Shown here piece by piece: positions 17,713-26,891 of a stretch of 64,000 nucleotides of DNA. This DNA is from CAWHHZ01 sp963829355 (GTDB lineage Bacteria > Acidobacteriota > Thermoanaerobaculia > Gp7-AA8 > JAHWKK01). Where the stretch lies: positions 283,667-347,666 of the forward strand of contig CAWHHZ010000014.1 of the NCBI GenBank assembly GCA_963829355.1, in the 5' to 3' direction. Position 1 is the stretch's first letter, and each line of letters begins with the position of its first letter. The notes beneath the pieces were generated by a model. It was not told where the DNA came from, did not search any database, and saw nothing but the letters and a program-made list of their open reading frames with translations. Made by a program: the position numbers and the translations under genes.

Positions 17713-18522
17713 AGCGACTGATCGTCACAGCCGACGACCTCGGACTCCACGCCGGGATGACCGCCGGCGCGATTCATGCGCATCGGGAAGGGATCGTCAC
17801 CGCATGCTCGGTCTCGGCGTGTGGTCGGGATCTCGGCGCCACGGCAGCCGCACTCCTCGAGGAACCGGAGCTCGACGTGGGAATCCACTTTACGCTCGTC
17901 GAGGAACGGCCGGTGCTTACGGCCTCGGAGATACCGTCGCTCGTCGGACCGGATGGACGATTCCCGCGGAAGTGGCCCCAGTTTCTTGCACGATATCTGA
18001 CGGGCGGGCTCGATCCCGGTGAGATCGAGGAGGAGCTTCGCGCACAATGCGCGCTGCTGCGTGAGCGCGGACTCACGATCGTGCACGCCAACTCTCATCA
18101 GCATCTTCACCTTCTGCCGTCACTGCATGCTCTGATCAGCCGAATCGCCAGCGATGAAGGAATCGGATACGTGAGAACGGTGCGCGACCGACCCGTTCAC
18201 AGACGGTCGCCCCGCGCGCTTCTGATTTTCGCGCTCGGGCTGATTGGAAGGCGCGCAGACGGGAAGTCGAACGACGCGACGATTGGAGTGACCGACGGCC
18301 GGACATCTCGATGAAGAGTCGCTCATCGCCCTGCTGGACCGCGTCGATGGCCTCACTGAGCTCGTTACGCATCCTGGCATCGGCGACGAGAAGATCGCGA
18401 ATTCCTACGACTGGGGATACCAGTGGGACCGTGAGACCCGCGCCCTTACCTCGCCCCGGGTCCGCAACGCCCTCGAGTCCCGGAACATCCGCCTGACCCG
18501 AATCCGCGATCTCGTCTACTAG
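17709..18522 (+). CDS. ChbG/HpnK-type (YdjC family) carbohydrate deacetylase (frameshifted)
   Basis: The N-terminal frame has LIVTADDLGLHAGMTAGAIH with the metal-binding Asp pair, VGIHFTLVEERP with the His ligand and HANSHQHLHLLP with the second His set. It stops at 18314, but the expected C-terminus continues in another frame: AGHLDEESLIALLDRVDG, ELVTHPGIGDE and a final RIRDLVY ending at 18522. The total of 814 bases is one over a multiple of three, so one surplus base near 18297 (GACGGCC for GACGCC) explains the break. The family removes N-acetyl groups from sugars; HpnK members are tied to hopanoid or glycolipid work. The GTG start overlaps the GT2 stop. Confidence 0.8.
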
Positions 18523-18555
18523 GAGTGTCGTGACGGAACAAGATCATTAGGGAAC

Positions 18556-19830
18556 TCACAACTGCTCATTGACCATGTACGCCAGCCGGTCCTTCAGTCT
18601 GTGAGCGATGCTCCGCTTCTTCCAGTGTTCCAGACTCCATTCTGTTGCAGTCTCCGCGTCCGCTTCGAAGATCTCTTCGAGCTGGCGCGCCAGCTCCGCA
18701 TCCCAGACGACGAGCGAGACCTCGTCATTGATCTCGAACGAGCGATCATCGAAGTTGGCCGAGCCGACCGACGACCATTCACCATCGATGGTGAAGACCT
18801 TCTGATGCAGGAGCGTCTTCTCGTACTCGAGAACGCGAACCCCTCCCTCGAGAAGAGCTCCGAAGTGGCGATGGCTCGCATGCGATACGAGCTTTGCGTC
18901 AGTCGCCGCGGTCGAGGGAAGCATCACGCGGACAGCTACGCCTCGCCTGACTGCTTCGAGAAGCGCCTCAATGGCGTCAGGGTCCGGAAGAAAGTACGGG
19001 TTCTGAATCGTGATCGATCGCTTTGCGTGCTTGATCGCGAAGTAGTGAAGAACTTTGAGCGTCGACGGTGCACCGACGGGAGAGATGTAGACCGCGTGCG
19101 CCTTCGCAGAACCGGCGACTGCGCATTCCGGGAAGAAGGTCTCCCCCCCGAACGCTTCGCCGGTCTCCTCCATCCAGTTGTCGACGAACGCCGATTGCAA
19201 CTGACGCACGACCGGTCCCTGAACACGTGCTGAGATGTCGCGGAAATGCTTCCGGTCCTGCGCGTCTCCGAGCCAGTCGTCGACGAGACAATGACCTCCG
19301 ATGTACCCGAGGCTACCGTCGATGATGACGAGCTTCCGGTGCGTACGCTGGTTGAAGTGACCCAGATTCGACGGCACGAACGGGTGGAACTTCTGAACCT
19401 TGCAACCTGCTTTGCTCAGCCGGTCCAGATCAGCGTCGCCGAATTTCCGCCCTCCCGAACCGTCGAGAAGCAGACGAACTTCAACACCGCCTGTCCGCTT
19501 CCGTACGAGCAGGTCAGTCAGACGCCGTGTGACCTCTCCTTCTTTGGCAAGGAACGTCTCGATGTTGATCGACGAGTCCGCCGCCTCGATGTCGTCGAAC
19601 AAACGATCGAAGAAGTTGCCGTTCTGGACCAGCTCGATGCTGTTGCCGTCGACGAGCGTCGCGTGGACGAGGCCGGCGAGACTCTGCTCGCGGGTGTCGG
19701 CCGCCATCGTGGTGTCCATGAGACGGGGCCGGCGCCGGCGTTTGAGCGACCAGACGATTACCACAAGCGCAACGATCGCCAGAGCCAGCAGCACCAGGAA
19801 CCAGATCGGAACGTCGATCGTGGCGCTCAC
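18556..19830 (-). CDS. Phospholipase D / cardiolipin synthase family protein
   Basis: A 424-residue protein with one N-terminal membrane span (about 8-28) and two HKD catalytic motifs: H164-K166-D171 in HRKLVIIDGSLGYIGG and H342-K344-D349 in HQKVFTIDGEWSSVGSANFD. The arrangement matches bacterial cardiolipin synthases, which join two phosphatidylglycerols, although broader PLD activity is possible. The ATG overlaps the stop of the upstream phosphatase gene (ATGA), so they are a two-gene operon. Confidence 0.88.
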   Translation of the reverse strand: MSATIDVPIWFLVLLALAIVALVVIVWSLKRRRRPRLMDTTMAADTREQSLAGLVHATLVDGNSIELVQNGNFFDRLFDDIEAADSSINIETFLAKEGEVTRRLTDLLVRKRTGGVEVRLLLDGSGGRKFGDADLDRLSKAGCKVQKFHPFVPSNLGHFNQRTHRKLVIIDGSLGYIGGHCLVDDWLGDAQDRKHFRDISARVQGPVVRQLQSAFVDNWMEETGEAFGGETFFPECAVAGSAKAHAVYISPVGAPSTLKVLHYFAIKHAKRSITIQNPYFLPDPDAIEALLEAVRRGVAVRVMLPSTAATDAKLVSHASHRHFGALLEGGVRVLEYEKTLLHQKVFTIDGEWSSVGSANFDDRSFEINDEVSLVVWDAELARQLEEIFEADAETATEWSLEHWKKRSIAHRLKDRLAYMVNEQL

Positions 19831-20561
19831 GAGCTCGCCCGCACGAGATCGACGACGAGCGGCCAGTGGTCCGAAGGTCCGCTCCGTACGACCCGGCTCT
19901 TCACGACGCTCATCTGCGAATCGTGAAGAATGTAGTCCAGGCGCATGCGCATCAGCGGGAAGGTCGGCTCGCGCGAGGTGTCGCTCCGGCGCAGACCCGT
20001 TCGGGTGACGAGCTCCCGAATCTCACGGGATCGCGGTGGCACGTTGAGATCCCCGGCGAGAATCCGCGGAAGTGAAGAGGCCGGCGAGATCACCTCGGCG
20101 ATTTGGGCGACTTGTGCGAGCCGGTCGCGCCGTCGCAACCGCCCCCATGGCGAAAGATGTGTCACGAGCACCTCCAGTGCTGTGCCGTCGAGCCGGACTT
20201 CGTTCTGCATGAGCGTGCGCGGTTCGCCGGAGCCGGGTAGTGGATGAACGGTTGATGAGGTGACTTCGCCCCGGGTGAGAAGAGCGCTGCCATAATCGCC
20301 CCCGTCGATCTCGCAACTCCGGCCGAACGCGACCAGCAGCCCGGTGAGCGAGCTCAACTCCTGCGCCTGATCCATCCCAATCCTCCCCGTCCGGCAATGG
20401 ACTTCCTGGAGGCATACGATGTCTGGCGCGGCCTCATTGATCTCCCGGGCGATTCCCTCGAGATGACGAGGATCCCTGACCGCCGCATGCCCCTGAATGT
20501 TGTATGTCATCACCCGAACGCTTTCCACGGCTGAAGCGGCATACAGCGAGATTTGAGCCAT
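19827..20561 (-). CDS. Endonuclease/exonuclease/phosphatase family protein
   Basis: A 244-residue EEP-fold protein: VMTYNIQGH with the metal-binding Asn, DIVCLQEVH with the catalytic Glu, VTHLSP, ILAGDLNVPP and C-terminal SDHWPLVVDL. This fold covers DNases, sphingomyelinases and lipid phosphatases. Pairing with a cardiolipin-synthase-like gene suggests a phospholipid substrate, as in similar pairs elsewhere, but that is inference. No signal peptide is evident at this start; an internal ATG at VMTYNI is an alternative. Confidence 0.85.
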   Translation of the reverse strand: MAQISLYAASAVESVRVMTYNIQGHAAVRDPRHLEGIAREINEAAPDIVCLQEVHCRTGRIGMDQAQELSSLTGLLVAFGRSCEIDGGDYGSALLTRGEVTSSTVHPLPGSGEPRTLMQNEVRLDGTALEVLVTHLSPWGRLRRRDRLAQVAQIAEVISPASSLPRILAGDLNVPPRSREIRELVTRTGLRRSDTSREPTFPLMRMRLDYILHDSQMSVVKSRVVRSGPSDHWPLVVDLVRASS

Positions 20562-20662
20562 CCGTGAGGCGAACCGATTGAGACACGCGAATGAAGGGAA
20601 TCGCCTCGAGGCGACTATCGTTCTTCCGGAAAGACACCTACTCCAGGTAGAAAGGTGGAATC

Positions 20663-20920
20663 ATGGCGATCAGCATCAAGGATCGGAAGACGGATGAGTT
20701 GGCCAGGCGCCTCGCAGACCAAACCGGCGAATCCCTTACCGAAGTCGTAAGAAAGGCGCTCGAGGAACGCCTCGAGAGACAGCGTCGAAGCACGGATGAG
20801 ACCGGGCTGTCCGATCGACTTCTCGAGATTGGTCGCCGGTGTGCGGCGCAGATGAATGAGCCTTTCCATTCCTCCGATCACGGAGACCTCCTTTACGACG
20901 AGTCGGGACTGCCCCGATGA
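20663..20920 (+). CDS. VapB-type antitoxin
   Basis: An 85-residue protein opening MAISIKDRKTDELARRLA and continuing TGESLTEVVRKALEERL, the ribbon-helix-helix pattern of the VapB antitoxins paired with PIN-domain toxins. The C-terminal half would wrap the toxin active site. Its stop overlaps an ATG for what remains of a VapC gene. With the toxin broken it is now an orphan or a residual regulator. Confidence 0.82.
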   Translation: MAISIKDRKTDELARRLADQTGESLTEVVRKALEERLERQRRSTDETGLSDRLLEIGRRCAAQMNEPFHSSDHGDLLYDESGLPR

Positions 20921-21072
20921 TCGTCGACAGCTCGGCCATCCTGGCCATCCTGTTCGCAGAATCTTTGCTCCCGCCATTGAAGCCGCGCCTGTACGGAGGG
21001 TTTCCGCGGCAAACGTTCAAGGGCGAAGATTTCTCCAGAACCGACGTCGGCATCGCGCTGCCGGCGTTATGA
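20917..21072 (+). pseudogene. VapC toxin remnant (internal deletion)
   Basis: The frame starts MIVDSSAILAILFAE, the exact PIN-domain VapC opening with its first catalytic Asp, and ends TFKGEDFSRTDVGIALPAL, the exact VapC C-terminus (L/FKGxDFxxTD). Only 51 codons separate ATG and TGA; VapC proteins have about 130. An alternative frame in the middle reads FAPAIEAAPVRRVSAAN, which also belongs to VapC. So the gene has lost about 60-70 central codons, including the other acidic residues, and has a frame change. It cannot be an active RNase. Confidence 0.7.
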
Positions 21073-21100
21073 TCGTCTCCTCAGTTCTGGAGACAACGCT

Positions 21101-22705
21101 TTGATTCGAATCTCTCAATTACGCCTTCCTCTCGATCACGGCGACGATGCACTCGAGGCCGCGGTTCGACGCCGGCTCCGACTCGCTGCCGATGCCCCGC
21201 TCGAGCTCACCGTGTTCAGGCGGAGCCATGACGCACGTAAGAAGCGGGCGATCGTCCTCGTCTACACGGTAGACGTCCGGACGCAGGACGATGCTGCGAT
21301 CCTCGACCGGATGAAGAATGATCCCGAGGTGTCGGAGACGCCCGACACGAGCTATCGCTTCGTGGCGAATGCTTCGGGGCGGACGATCGAGCCACGGCCG
21401 GTGGTGATCGGGATGGGCCCATGTGGTCTTTTCGCCGCGCTCGTTCTTGCGCAGATGGGGCTGCGACCGATCGTGCTCGAGCGCGGAAAGAAGGTCCGCG
21501 AACGTACCGTCGACACATTCGGATTCTGGCGTACCGGCGATCTCGATCCGGAGTCGAATGTCCAGTTCGGCGAAGGCGGTGCCGGAACGTTCTCTGACGG
21601 GAAGCTCTACAGCCAGGTGAGCGATCCCCGTCATCTCGGTCGTAAGGTCCTTACCGAATTCATCGAGGCCGGCGCGCCGAACGAGATCCTCTGGTCGAGC
21701 AAGCCCCACATCGGAACTTTCCGACTCGTGAAGATGGTCGAGACCATGCGCGCGAAGATCGAGGCCCTCGGCGGTGAGATGCGGTTCGGCGCCCGCGTCA
21801 CTGCGCTCCATCTCGAGGAGGGCCGCCTGCGCGGCGTCCTTCTCGCCAGTGGGGAGCAGATCCGCGCCGACCAGGTCGTCCTTGCGGTCGGCCACAGTGC
21901 ACGAGACACCTTCCAGATGCTCCACTCTTCCGGGGTTCGAATCGAGCCGAAGCCGTTCTCGATCGGGTTCCGCATCGAGCACCCGCAGAGTCTGATCGAT
22001 CGCAGCCGCTTCGGCGAGGCAGCTGGCCACCCGAGACTCGGCGCTGCCGATTACAAGCTCGCGCATCACTGCAGCAATGGCCGCTCGGTCTACAGTTTCT
22101 GCATGTGCCCGGGCGGCACGGTCGTCGCGGCCGCTTCCGAGCCTGGGCGCGTCGTCACCAACGGCATGAGCCAGTACGCCAGAACCGAACGCAACGCGAA
22201 TGCCGGGATCGTCGTCGGCATCACGCCGACGGACTACCCCGGAGATCCGCTTGCGGGCATATCGTTTCAGAGAACGTGGGAGGAGACTGCATTCGCATTG
22301 GGTGGCAGCGACTACCGCGCCCCGGTGCAGCGTGTCGAGGATTTTCTCCTCCGACGCCCGTCATCGGGCCTGGGCGAGGTCATCCCCTCCTACACTCCCG
22401 GCGTGACCCCCACAGATCTCGACTCGGCACTCCCCGACTGGGCAATCGCAGCCATCCGTGAGGCGATTCCGGCGTTCGATCGAAAGCTTCGCGGCTTTGC
22501 GATGGCCGACGCAGTCCTCACGGGGGTCGAGACGCGAACGTCTTCCCCCATCCGAATCCCGCGCCACGCCGAGTCGCTGCAGAGCGTCAGCACTCCCGGT
22601 CTGTTCCCCGCTGGCGAAGGCGCCGGCTTTGCCGGAGGCATCCTCTCCTCGGCGATCGACGGCATCCGCATCGCCGAGGCGGTCGCGGTCGATATGTTGA
22701 GATGA
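21101..22705 (+). CDS. FAD-dependent dehydrogenase (COG2509-type NAD(P)/FAD oxidoreductase)
   Basis: A 534-residue protein. About 90 N-terminal residues form a small alpha/beta domain, then the FAD-binding VVIGMGPCGLFAALVLAQMG and the family-specific NVQFGEGGAGTFSDGKL. SVYSFCMCPGGTVVAAASE and GLFPAGEGAGFAGGILSSA complete the pattern of the large conserved family of uncharacterised flavin dehydrogenases. The physiological substrate is not established. A TTG start with GGAG eight bases upstream is used. Confidence 0.85.
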   Translation: MIRISQLRLPLDHGDDALEAAVRRRLRLAADAPLELTVFRRSHDARKKRAIVLVYTVDVRTQDDAAILDRMKNDPEVSETPDTSYRFVANASGRTIEPRPVVIGMGPCGLFAALVLAQMGLRPIVLERGKKVRERTVDTFGFWRTGDLDPESNVQFGEGGAGTFSDGKLYSQVSDPRHLGRKVLTEFIEAGAPNEILWSSKPHIGTFRLVKMVETMRAKIEALGGEMRFGARVTALHLEEGRLRGVLLASGEQIRADQVVLAVGHSARDTFQMLHSSGVRIEPKPFSIGFRIEHPQSLIDRSRFGEAAGHPRLGAADYKLAHHCSNGRSVYSFCMCPGGTVVAAASEPGRVVTNGMSQYARTERNANAGIVVGITPTDYPGDPLAGISFQRTWEETAFALGGSDYRAPVQRVEDFLLRRPSSGLGEVIPSYTPGVTPTDLDSALPDWAIAAIREAIPAFDRKLRGFAMADAVLTGVETRTSSPIRIPRHAESLQSVSTPGLFPAGEGAGFAGGILSSAIDGIRIAEAVAVDMLR

Positions 22706-22807
22706 GTGCCGCGCGCCCGGTCCAATTCGATGTCGCCTCACGTCGTGGCACATGGGTGGCAATGGTCGGGTGACAAGAGCCCGCAAGGCTTTGAAAGGTG
22801 ACTCCAG

Positions 22808-23080
22808 ATGAATCTGATCGATCTCCTGATCATGTTGCTCATTGCCGGAATCTGCGGCTCCATTGGACAGGCCATTACGGGATACTCCCGTGGCGGCTGT
22901 CTCGCTTCGATCGCTGTAGGATTCATCGGCGCACTTCTCGGCGGATTCCTCGCGAGAAATCTCGGTCTGCCGGAGTTGTTCGTCGTCAGGGGATTCCCGA
23001 TCATCTGGTCGATCATCGGCGCAGCTCTGTTCGTTGCGCTCATCGCATTGGTCAGCGGCGGACGAAGACGGCGCGGCTGA
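22808..23080 (+). CDS. GlsB/YeaQ/YmgE family membrane protein
   Basis: A 90-residue protein of three hydrophobic helices rich in Gly and small residues: LIAGICGSIGQAITG, CLASIAVGFIGALLGGFLAR and IIWSIIGAALFVALIALVSG, ending in a basic GGRRRRG. It matches the transglycosylase-associated/stress-induced small membrane protein family in size and helix order. An AAGGTGA site precedes the ATG. It is monocistronic and convergent with the MerR-TPR gene, with repeats in between. Confidence 0.78.
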   Translation: MNLIDLLIMLLIAGICGSIGQAITGYSRGGCLASIAVGFIGALLGGFLARNLGLPELFVVRGFPIIWSIIGAALFVALIALVSGGRRRRG

Positions 23081-23160
23081 CGCGAGCAAGCCCGGTACGC
23101 ACGCGCATATCAGCCGCACTAATAAACCTCTTCGTAAATGACTGGAAACACCGAGGGACT

Positions 23161-23309
23161 GTCATCCTGAGCGAAGCGAAGGATCGCGTACGTCCTGACT
23201 CTAGCCGAACTTCGGGCCGGTAGGCTCCACGAGATCCTTCGACCGTCCCTTCGGCTTCGCTCAGGGCAGGCCTACTCCCGCTTCGCGGGATCCGGCGGCT
23301 CAGGATGAC
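23161..23309. repeat. Palindromic repeat, module A, copy 4
   Basis: GTCATCCTGAGCGAAGCGAA to CGGCTCAGGATGAC, nearly identical to the copy at 58808 (shared ACTCTAGCCGAACKTCGGGC). It sits between the convergent GlsB-like and MerR-TPR genes. Confidence 0.82.
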
Positions 23310-23367
23310 AACTTCATTTCACTCCACTGGCGAAGCGAAGCGGCGTCATTCCCCCGCTCAGGATGAC
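23310..23367. repeat. Palindromic repeat, module B, copy next to module A
   Basis: AACTTCATTTCACTCCACTG, then GGCGAAGCGAAGCGGCGTCA and CCCCCGCTCAGGATGAC. Module B follows module A directly here, at 31100 and at 58936, so A and B behave as one composite unit. Confidence 0.75.
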
Positions 23368-23374
23368 GGCTCTC

Positions 23375-24199
23375 TCAGCCGACGAGTGACTTGAACTGCT
23401 TCAGATGGCGAAACGCCTCGGCCTTCTCCCCCAGCTTCTCGTAGAGCTGAGCGATGTTGTAGTGGGCGTCGGCGAACGAGTCATCGATCTCGAGGGCCTT
23501 GCCGTACGCGAGCACGGCGTCTCTCACTCGCCCTGCATCCTCGAGGACGACACCTAGATTGTAGGCCGCCACCGCGGATGAGGACTCGCCACGCAGCGCC
23601 TCGCGATAGTGGCTTTCGGCGTCCGCGAGTCGTCCCTTTTCGTGCAGGAGCCTTCCGAGGTTGATGTGAGCGTCGGCGTGGAGGGGGTGGAGCTGGATTG
23701 CTCGCTCATACGCTTCGATCGCATCATCAGGCGATCCGATCTCGACCTCGCAGCCCAGCTCGTACCACTCCTCCGCGTTCATGAGAGCTTCGCGGGTCTT
23801 TGCGCTCTCGGCAGCTCGTCGTGCCATCGGTGCCACTCGGGCCGCGAGATCCGCGACTGAGAAATCGAAGACATACTGGCCCGACTCGGGAGTCCATGCT
23901 CGTCCGCCATCCTGAACGACGACTCGATCCCCCTCAGCGGCGATCCGCACAGCCGTGAGTGGACGCCCCGCGGGAAGTTGTTCCCGGAGCCGCTCGAGTG
24001 AGCGCCGGATGCGCCGGACGGGAATCTCGGCGTCCATCAATTCCACGGCGGCCCGCAGCAGTACGAGATCCTGGAATGAGAAGAGATACTCGCCGCGTGG
24101 GCCCCGGCGCGGCTCGACGTACCCGCTCTTTGCGTGAGATCGGATCTGCTGTTCGGTCAGGCCGAGGATCGTCGCGATCTCTCTGGTGGTGTAGTCCAT
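23375..24199 (-). CDS. MerR-type DNA-binding and TPR-repeat protein
   Basis: A 274-residue protein. Residues 3-70 are a MerR winged helix: YTTREIATILGLTEQQIRSH, then YVEPRRGPRGEYLFSFQDLV. After a linker, about 110 residues form three TPR units (DAIEAYERAIQLHPLHADAH, ADAESHYREALR, DAVLAYGKALEIDDSFADAH). The usual MerR dimer/effector domain is replaced by the TPRs, so the effector is probably a protein. The stop lies eight bases from the palindromic repeat. Confidence 0.85.
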   Translation of the reverse strand: MDYTTREIATILGLTEQQIRSHAKSGYVEPRRGPRGEYLFSFQDLVLLRAAVELMDAEIPVRRIRRSLERLREQLPAGRPLTAVRIAAEGDRVVVQDGGRAWTPESGQYVFDFSVADLAARVAPMARRAAESAKTREALMNAEEWYELGCEVEIGSPDDAIEAYERAIQLHPLHADAHINLGRLLHEKGRLADAESHYREALRGESSSAVAAYNLGVVLEDAGRVRDAVLAYGKALEIDDSFADAHYNIAQLYEKLGEKAEAFRHLKQFKSLVG

Positions 24200-24202
24200 C
24201 TG

Positions 24203-25360
24203 TCAGGGTCGTCTGGTTACCCGCCTTCTGTGGGTCACCCGCTCCAGACTATAGATCACTCCCGCGCCGTAGTCTGCGATGTACAGCTCTCCCGAGGCAT
24301 CCTCTCCAAAGGCTGTGACCAGCATCGACGTCCGAAAGAGAATGGTTCTAGTCCACTCTCCCGCCATCTCGTCCGCACGCCACACGATCCCGCTGCAGAA
24401 GTCACCGTACACGTACGCGCCCTTCAGAGAGGGAATTCTCTCGCCCCGATACCGGAATCCCGCGGTGACCGAGCAGCCGAGGCTGTGGTCGTACTCGATA
24501 ATCGGCAGTGTGAGGCCTGCGGTGTTGCAACCGATGCCGGGATTGAAGCAGTGGACGCCCTCCATGATTCGCCAGCCGTAGTTTTTTCCGCCCTCCCCCG
24601 GCCGTTCCATATCGATCTCTTCCCAATCCCCCTGACCGACATCGCCGACGAAGAGGTCGGAGGTGAGACGATCGAAACTGAACCGCCACGGATTTCTCCA
24701 CCCGTACGACCAGATCTCCTGACGCGCACCCGCCTGCCCCGCGAATGGATTGTCGGGCGGGATCGTGTATGGAAGATGCGCGACGTCGATCCGCAGCATC
24801 TTTCCGAGCAGCGTGTCGAGCGACTGAGCGTTGTTCATCGGGTCGCCGCCACTTCCACCATCCCCCATCCCGATCCACAGCATCCCGTCGGGACCGAATC
24901 GAAGCTGACCGCCGTTGTGGTTCGAGAACGGTTGCGTGATCGACAGAACGATCTCACCGGAGTCGGGATCTGCTCGGTCCGGGGAATCGTCGGAGACGGA
25001 GAACCGCTCGATGACGGTATGGCCGCCGCCGCTCGCGGTGTAGTTGACGAAGAAGGTTCCGGTCTCCGCGTAATCCGGGGGAAACGCGAGGCCCAGAAGC
25101 CCTTGCTCACCGCAGCAACTGACGCGTGCAGTCAAGTCGAGGAAGGGTTCGGACAGCAGACGGCCCCCCTTGAAGACTCTGATCCGTCCCTCCTGTTCGA
25201 TGATGAAGAGACGCGCATCCCCGGCGTGAGTGATCTCGACCGGCTTGTCGAGACCCGCCGCGAGTGGAAGGAGAACGATCTCGTCCGTATCGGCCGACTG
25301 GGCGGCAATTGGAAGAGCCGAGACCACCAGGACGACGACGAGCAGAAGATGTCTGATCAT
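24203..25360 (-). CDS. PQQ-dependent sugar dehydrogenase (aldose sugar dehydrogenase type)
   Basis: A 385-residue exported protein with signal peptide (hydrophobic 5-20, cleavage near AAQ). The six-bladed propeller has the family blocks GLDKPVEITHAGDARLFI, EQGLLGLAFPPDY, PFSNHNGGQLRFGPDGMLWI with the catalytic His, GDGGSGGDP and EIWSYGWRNPWRFSFD. Such enzymes oxidise aldoses in the periplasm with PQQ and pass electrons to quinones. Its ATG overlaps the stop of the quinone reductase gene (ATGA). Confidence 0.88.
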   Translation of the reverse strand: MIRHLLLVVVLVVSALPIAAQSADTDEIVLLPLAAGLDKPVEITHAGDARLFIIEQEGRIRVFKGGRLLSEPFLDLTARVSCCGEQGLLGLAFPPDYAETGTFFVNYTASGGGHTVIERFSVSDDSPDRADPDSGEIVLSITQPFSNHNGGQLRFGPDGMLWIGMGDGGSGGDPMNNAQSLDTLLGKMLRIDVAHLPYTIPPDNPFAGQAGARQEIWSYGWRNPWRFSFDRLTSDLFVGDVGQGDWEEIDMERPGEGGKNYGWRIMEGVHCFNPGIGCNTAGLTLPIIEYDHSLGCSVTAGFRYRGERIPSLKGAYVYGDFCSGIVWRADEMAGEWTRTILFRTSMLVTAFGEDASGELYIADYGAGVIYSLERVTHRRRVTRRP

Positions 25361-26322
25361 GGGCAGAGAAGTATCTTTCCGGAGCTCTGTCGCGACTCGA
25401 TCCGACGGTGCGCGTCCGCTGCCTTCTCGAGCGGAAACGTGCTGTCGATCCGCACGTCGAGCTTCTGGTTGTCGATCCAGTTGACGAGGTCGTTCGCCCG
25501 CCTCGCCAGCTCATTGCGGTTCTGGGTGTAATCGCCGAGTTTTGGACGCGTGAGATTCAGGGATTTCTTCGAAAGGCGTCTGATGTCGAACGGAGGAACG
25601 GGTCCGCTCGACTGACCGAACGACACCATCGTTCCTCGAGGCCGCAAGCACTCGAGGCTCTTGTCGAACGTCGTCTGACCTACCGAGTCGTAAACGACGT
25701 CCACCCCTTCCCCATCGGTCATCTCCATGACGGCATCGAGAAAGTCGTCACTTGTGTACTCGATCATCTCGTCCGCGCCCGCGGCCCTCGCCCGCTCGAC
25801 CTTCTCCGCGCTGCCGGCGGTGCCGATCACCCGGGCTCCCTTCATCTTCGCCATCTGCACGAGCAGAAGCCCGACACCTCCCGCCGCGGCATGCGCGAGG
25901 ATCGTGTCGCCACTGTCGATCGATACCGTGTCGTGAACGAGATAGTGCGCCGTCATACCCTGGAGCATGACGGCCGCGGCGAGCTCGAACGAAAAGTGAT
26001 CGGGGATCTTCACGAGCTGCGCCGCCGGCATCACCCGATACTGCGCATACGATCCGGTGACTGACGCATAGGCGACGCGATCACCGACCTTCAGATCGTC
26101 GACACCGTCCCCCACCGCATGCACGAATCCCGCGGCTTCCTGTCCCGGGATGAATGGAAGGTCGAGCGGATAAAGCCCGGTACGATGATACGTATCGATG
26201 TAATTCACTCCAGCGGCGCGGATTTCGACCCTCACCTGTCCGAGTGTCGGCTCGGGAACCTCCACGTCGGCCAGCTCGAGTACCTCGGGGCCGCCATATT
26301 CTTTCACTTGTATCGCTTTCAT
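25357..26322 (-). CDS. Zinc-independent quinone oxidoreductase (medium-chain dehydrogenase family)
   Basis: A 321-residue cytosolic NADPH:quinone reductase. MKAIQVKEYGGPEVLELADV and RAAGVNYIDTYHRTGLYP open the GroES-like domain; there is no zinc-ligand Cys/His set. The NADPH-binding Rossmann loop is HAAAGGVGLLLVQMAK, and VDVVYDSVGQTTFDKSL follows. The family reduces quinones by one electron or acts on enones. GAGGAG precedes the ATG, and the PQQ sugar dehydrogenase is translationally coupled downstream. Confidence 0.88.
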   Translation of the reverse strand: MKAIQVKEYGGPEVLELADVEVPEPTLGQVRVEIRAAGVNYIDTYHRTGLYPLDLPFIPGQEAAGFVHAVGDGVDDLKVGDRVAYASVTGSYAQYRVMPAAQLVKIPDHFSFELAAAVMLQGMTAHYLVHDTVSIDSGDTILAHAAAGGVGLLLVQMAKMKGARVIGTAGSAEKVERARAAGADEMIEYTSDDFLDAVMEMTDGEGVDVVYDSVGQTTFDKSLECLRPRGTMVSFGQSSGPVPPFDIRRLSKKSLNLTRPKLGDYTQNRNELARRANDLVNWIDNQKLDVRIDSTFPLEKAADAHRRIESRQSSGKILLCP

Positions 26323-26440
26323 TCTCTCCTCAATCGTGATTTCTTAAAGTCGTACGGAGATGATGCGGAGATCGTTCCTGTTATACGAAGTCTATCAATC
26401 AGAAGACGGCACAGGGACGAGGACGGAAGGAGAGCAAGCG

Positions 26441-26863
26441 ATGTCAGGAGCAGTGGTTGTGAGAACCGGCAGATCATTCTTGAGCCAGGTGGAGGCGGGA
26501 CATCACGAGCTCGTCGCGGACGAACCGGAGCGCGTGGGAGGAACGGACAGGGGTCCGAGCCCGTACGACTTTCTCGCGACTGCGCTCGGGACCTGTAAAT
26601 CGATGACGATGAGAATGTATGCGGACCGGAAGAAGTGGCCGCTCGAGAGCATCGAGGTGATCGTTTCGCACGGTCGCGAGCACGCGGAGGATTGCGTCGA
26701 TTGCGACGACGCCAACAAGTTCATTCACCGGTTCGTCGTGAGCATCGCCCTCCATGGTGACCTCGACGACGAGCAGCGCCTGAGAATTCTCGAAATCGCG
26801 TCCAGATGCCCCGTCGCACGAACGCTGTCAAACAAGATCGAGATCGTCGACGAGCTGCGATAG
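26441..26863 (+). CDS. OsmC family protein
   Basis: A 140-residue OsmC/Ohr-fold protein: HHELVADEPERVGGTDRGPS, then PYDFLATALGTCKSMTMRMY with the first reactive Cys, and CPVARTLSNKIEI with the second. The two Cys reduce organic hydroperoxides in this family. AAGGAG lies eight bases before the ATG at 26441; an upstream in-frame ATG at 26360 has no site. An extra pair of Cys near EDCVDCDD is typical of the YhfA/OsmC-like subgroup. Confidence 0.85.
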   Translation: MSGAVVVRTGRSFLSQVEAGHHELVADEPERVGGTDRGPSPYDFLATALGTCKSMTMRMYADRKKWPLESIEVIVSHGREHAEDCVDCDDANKFIHRFVVSIALHGDLDDEQRLRILEIASRCPVARTLSNKIEIVDELR

Positions 26864-26891
26864 GGGTACCGTACCGGCGCGTGAAAACAAT

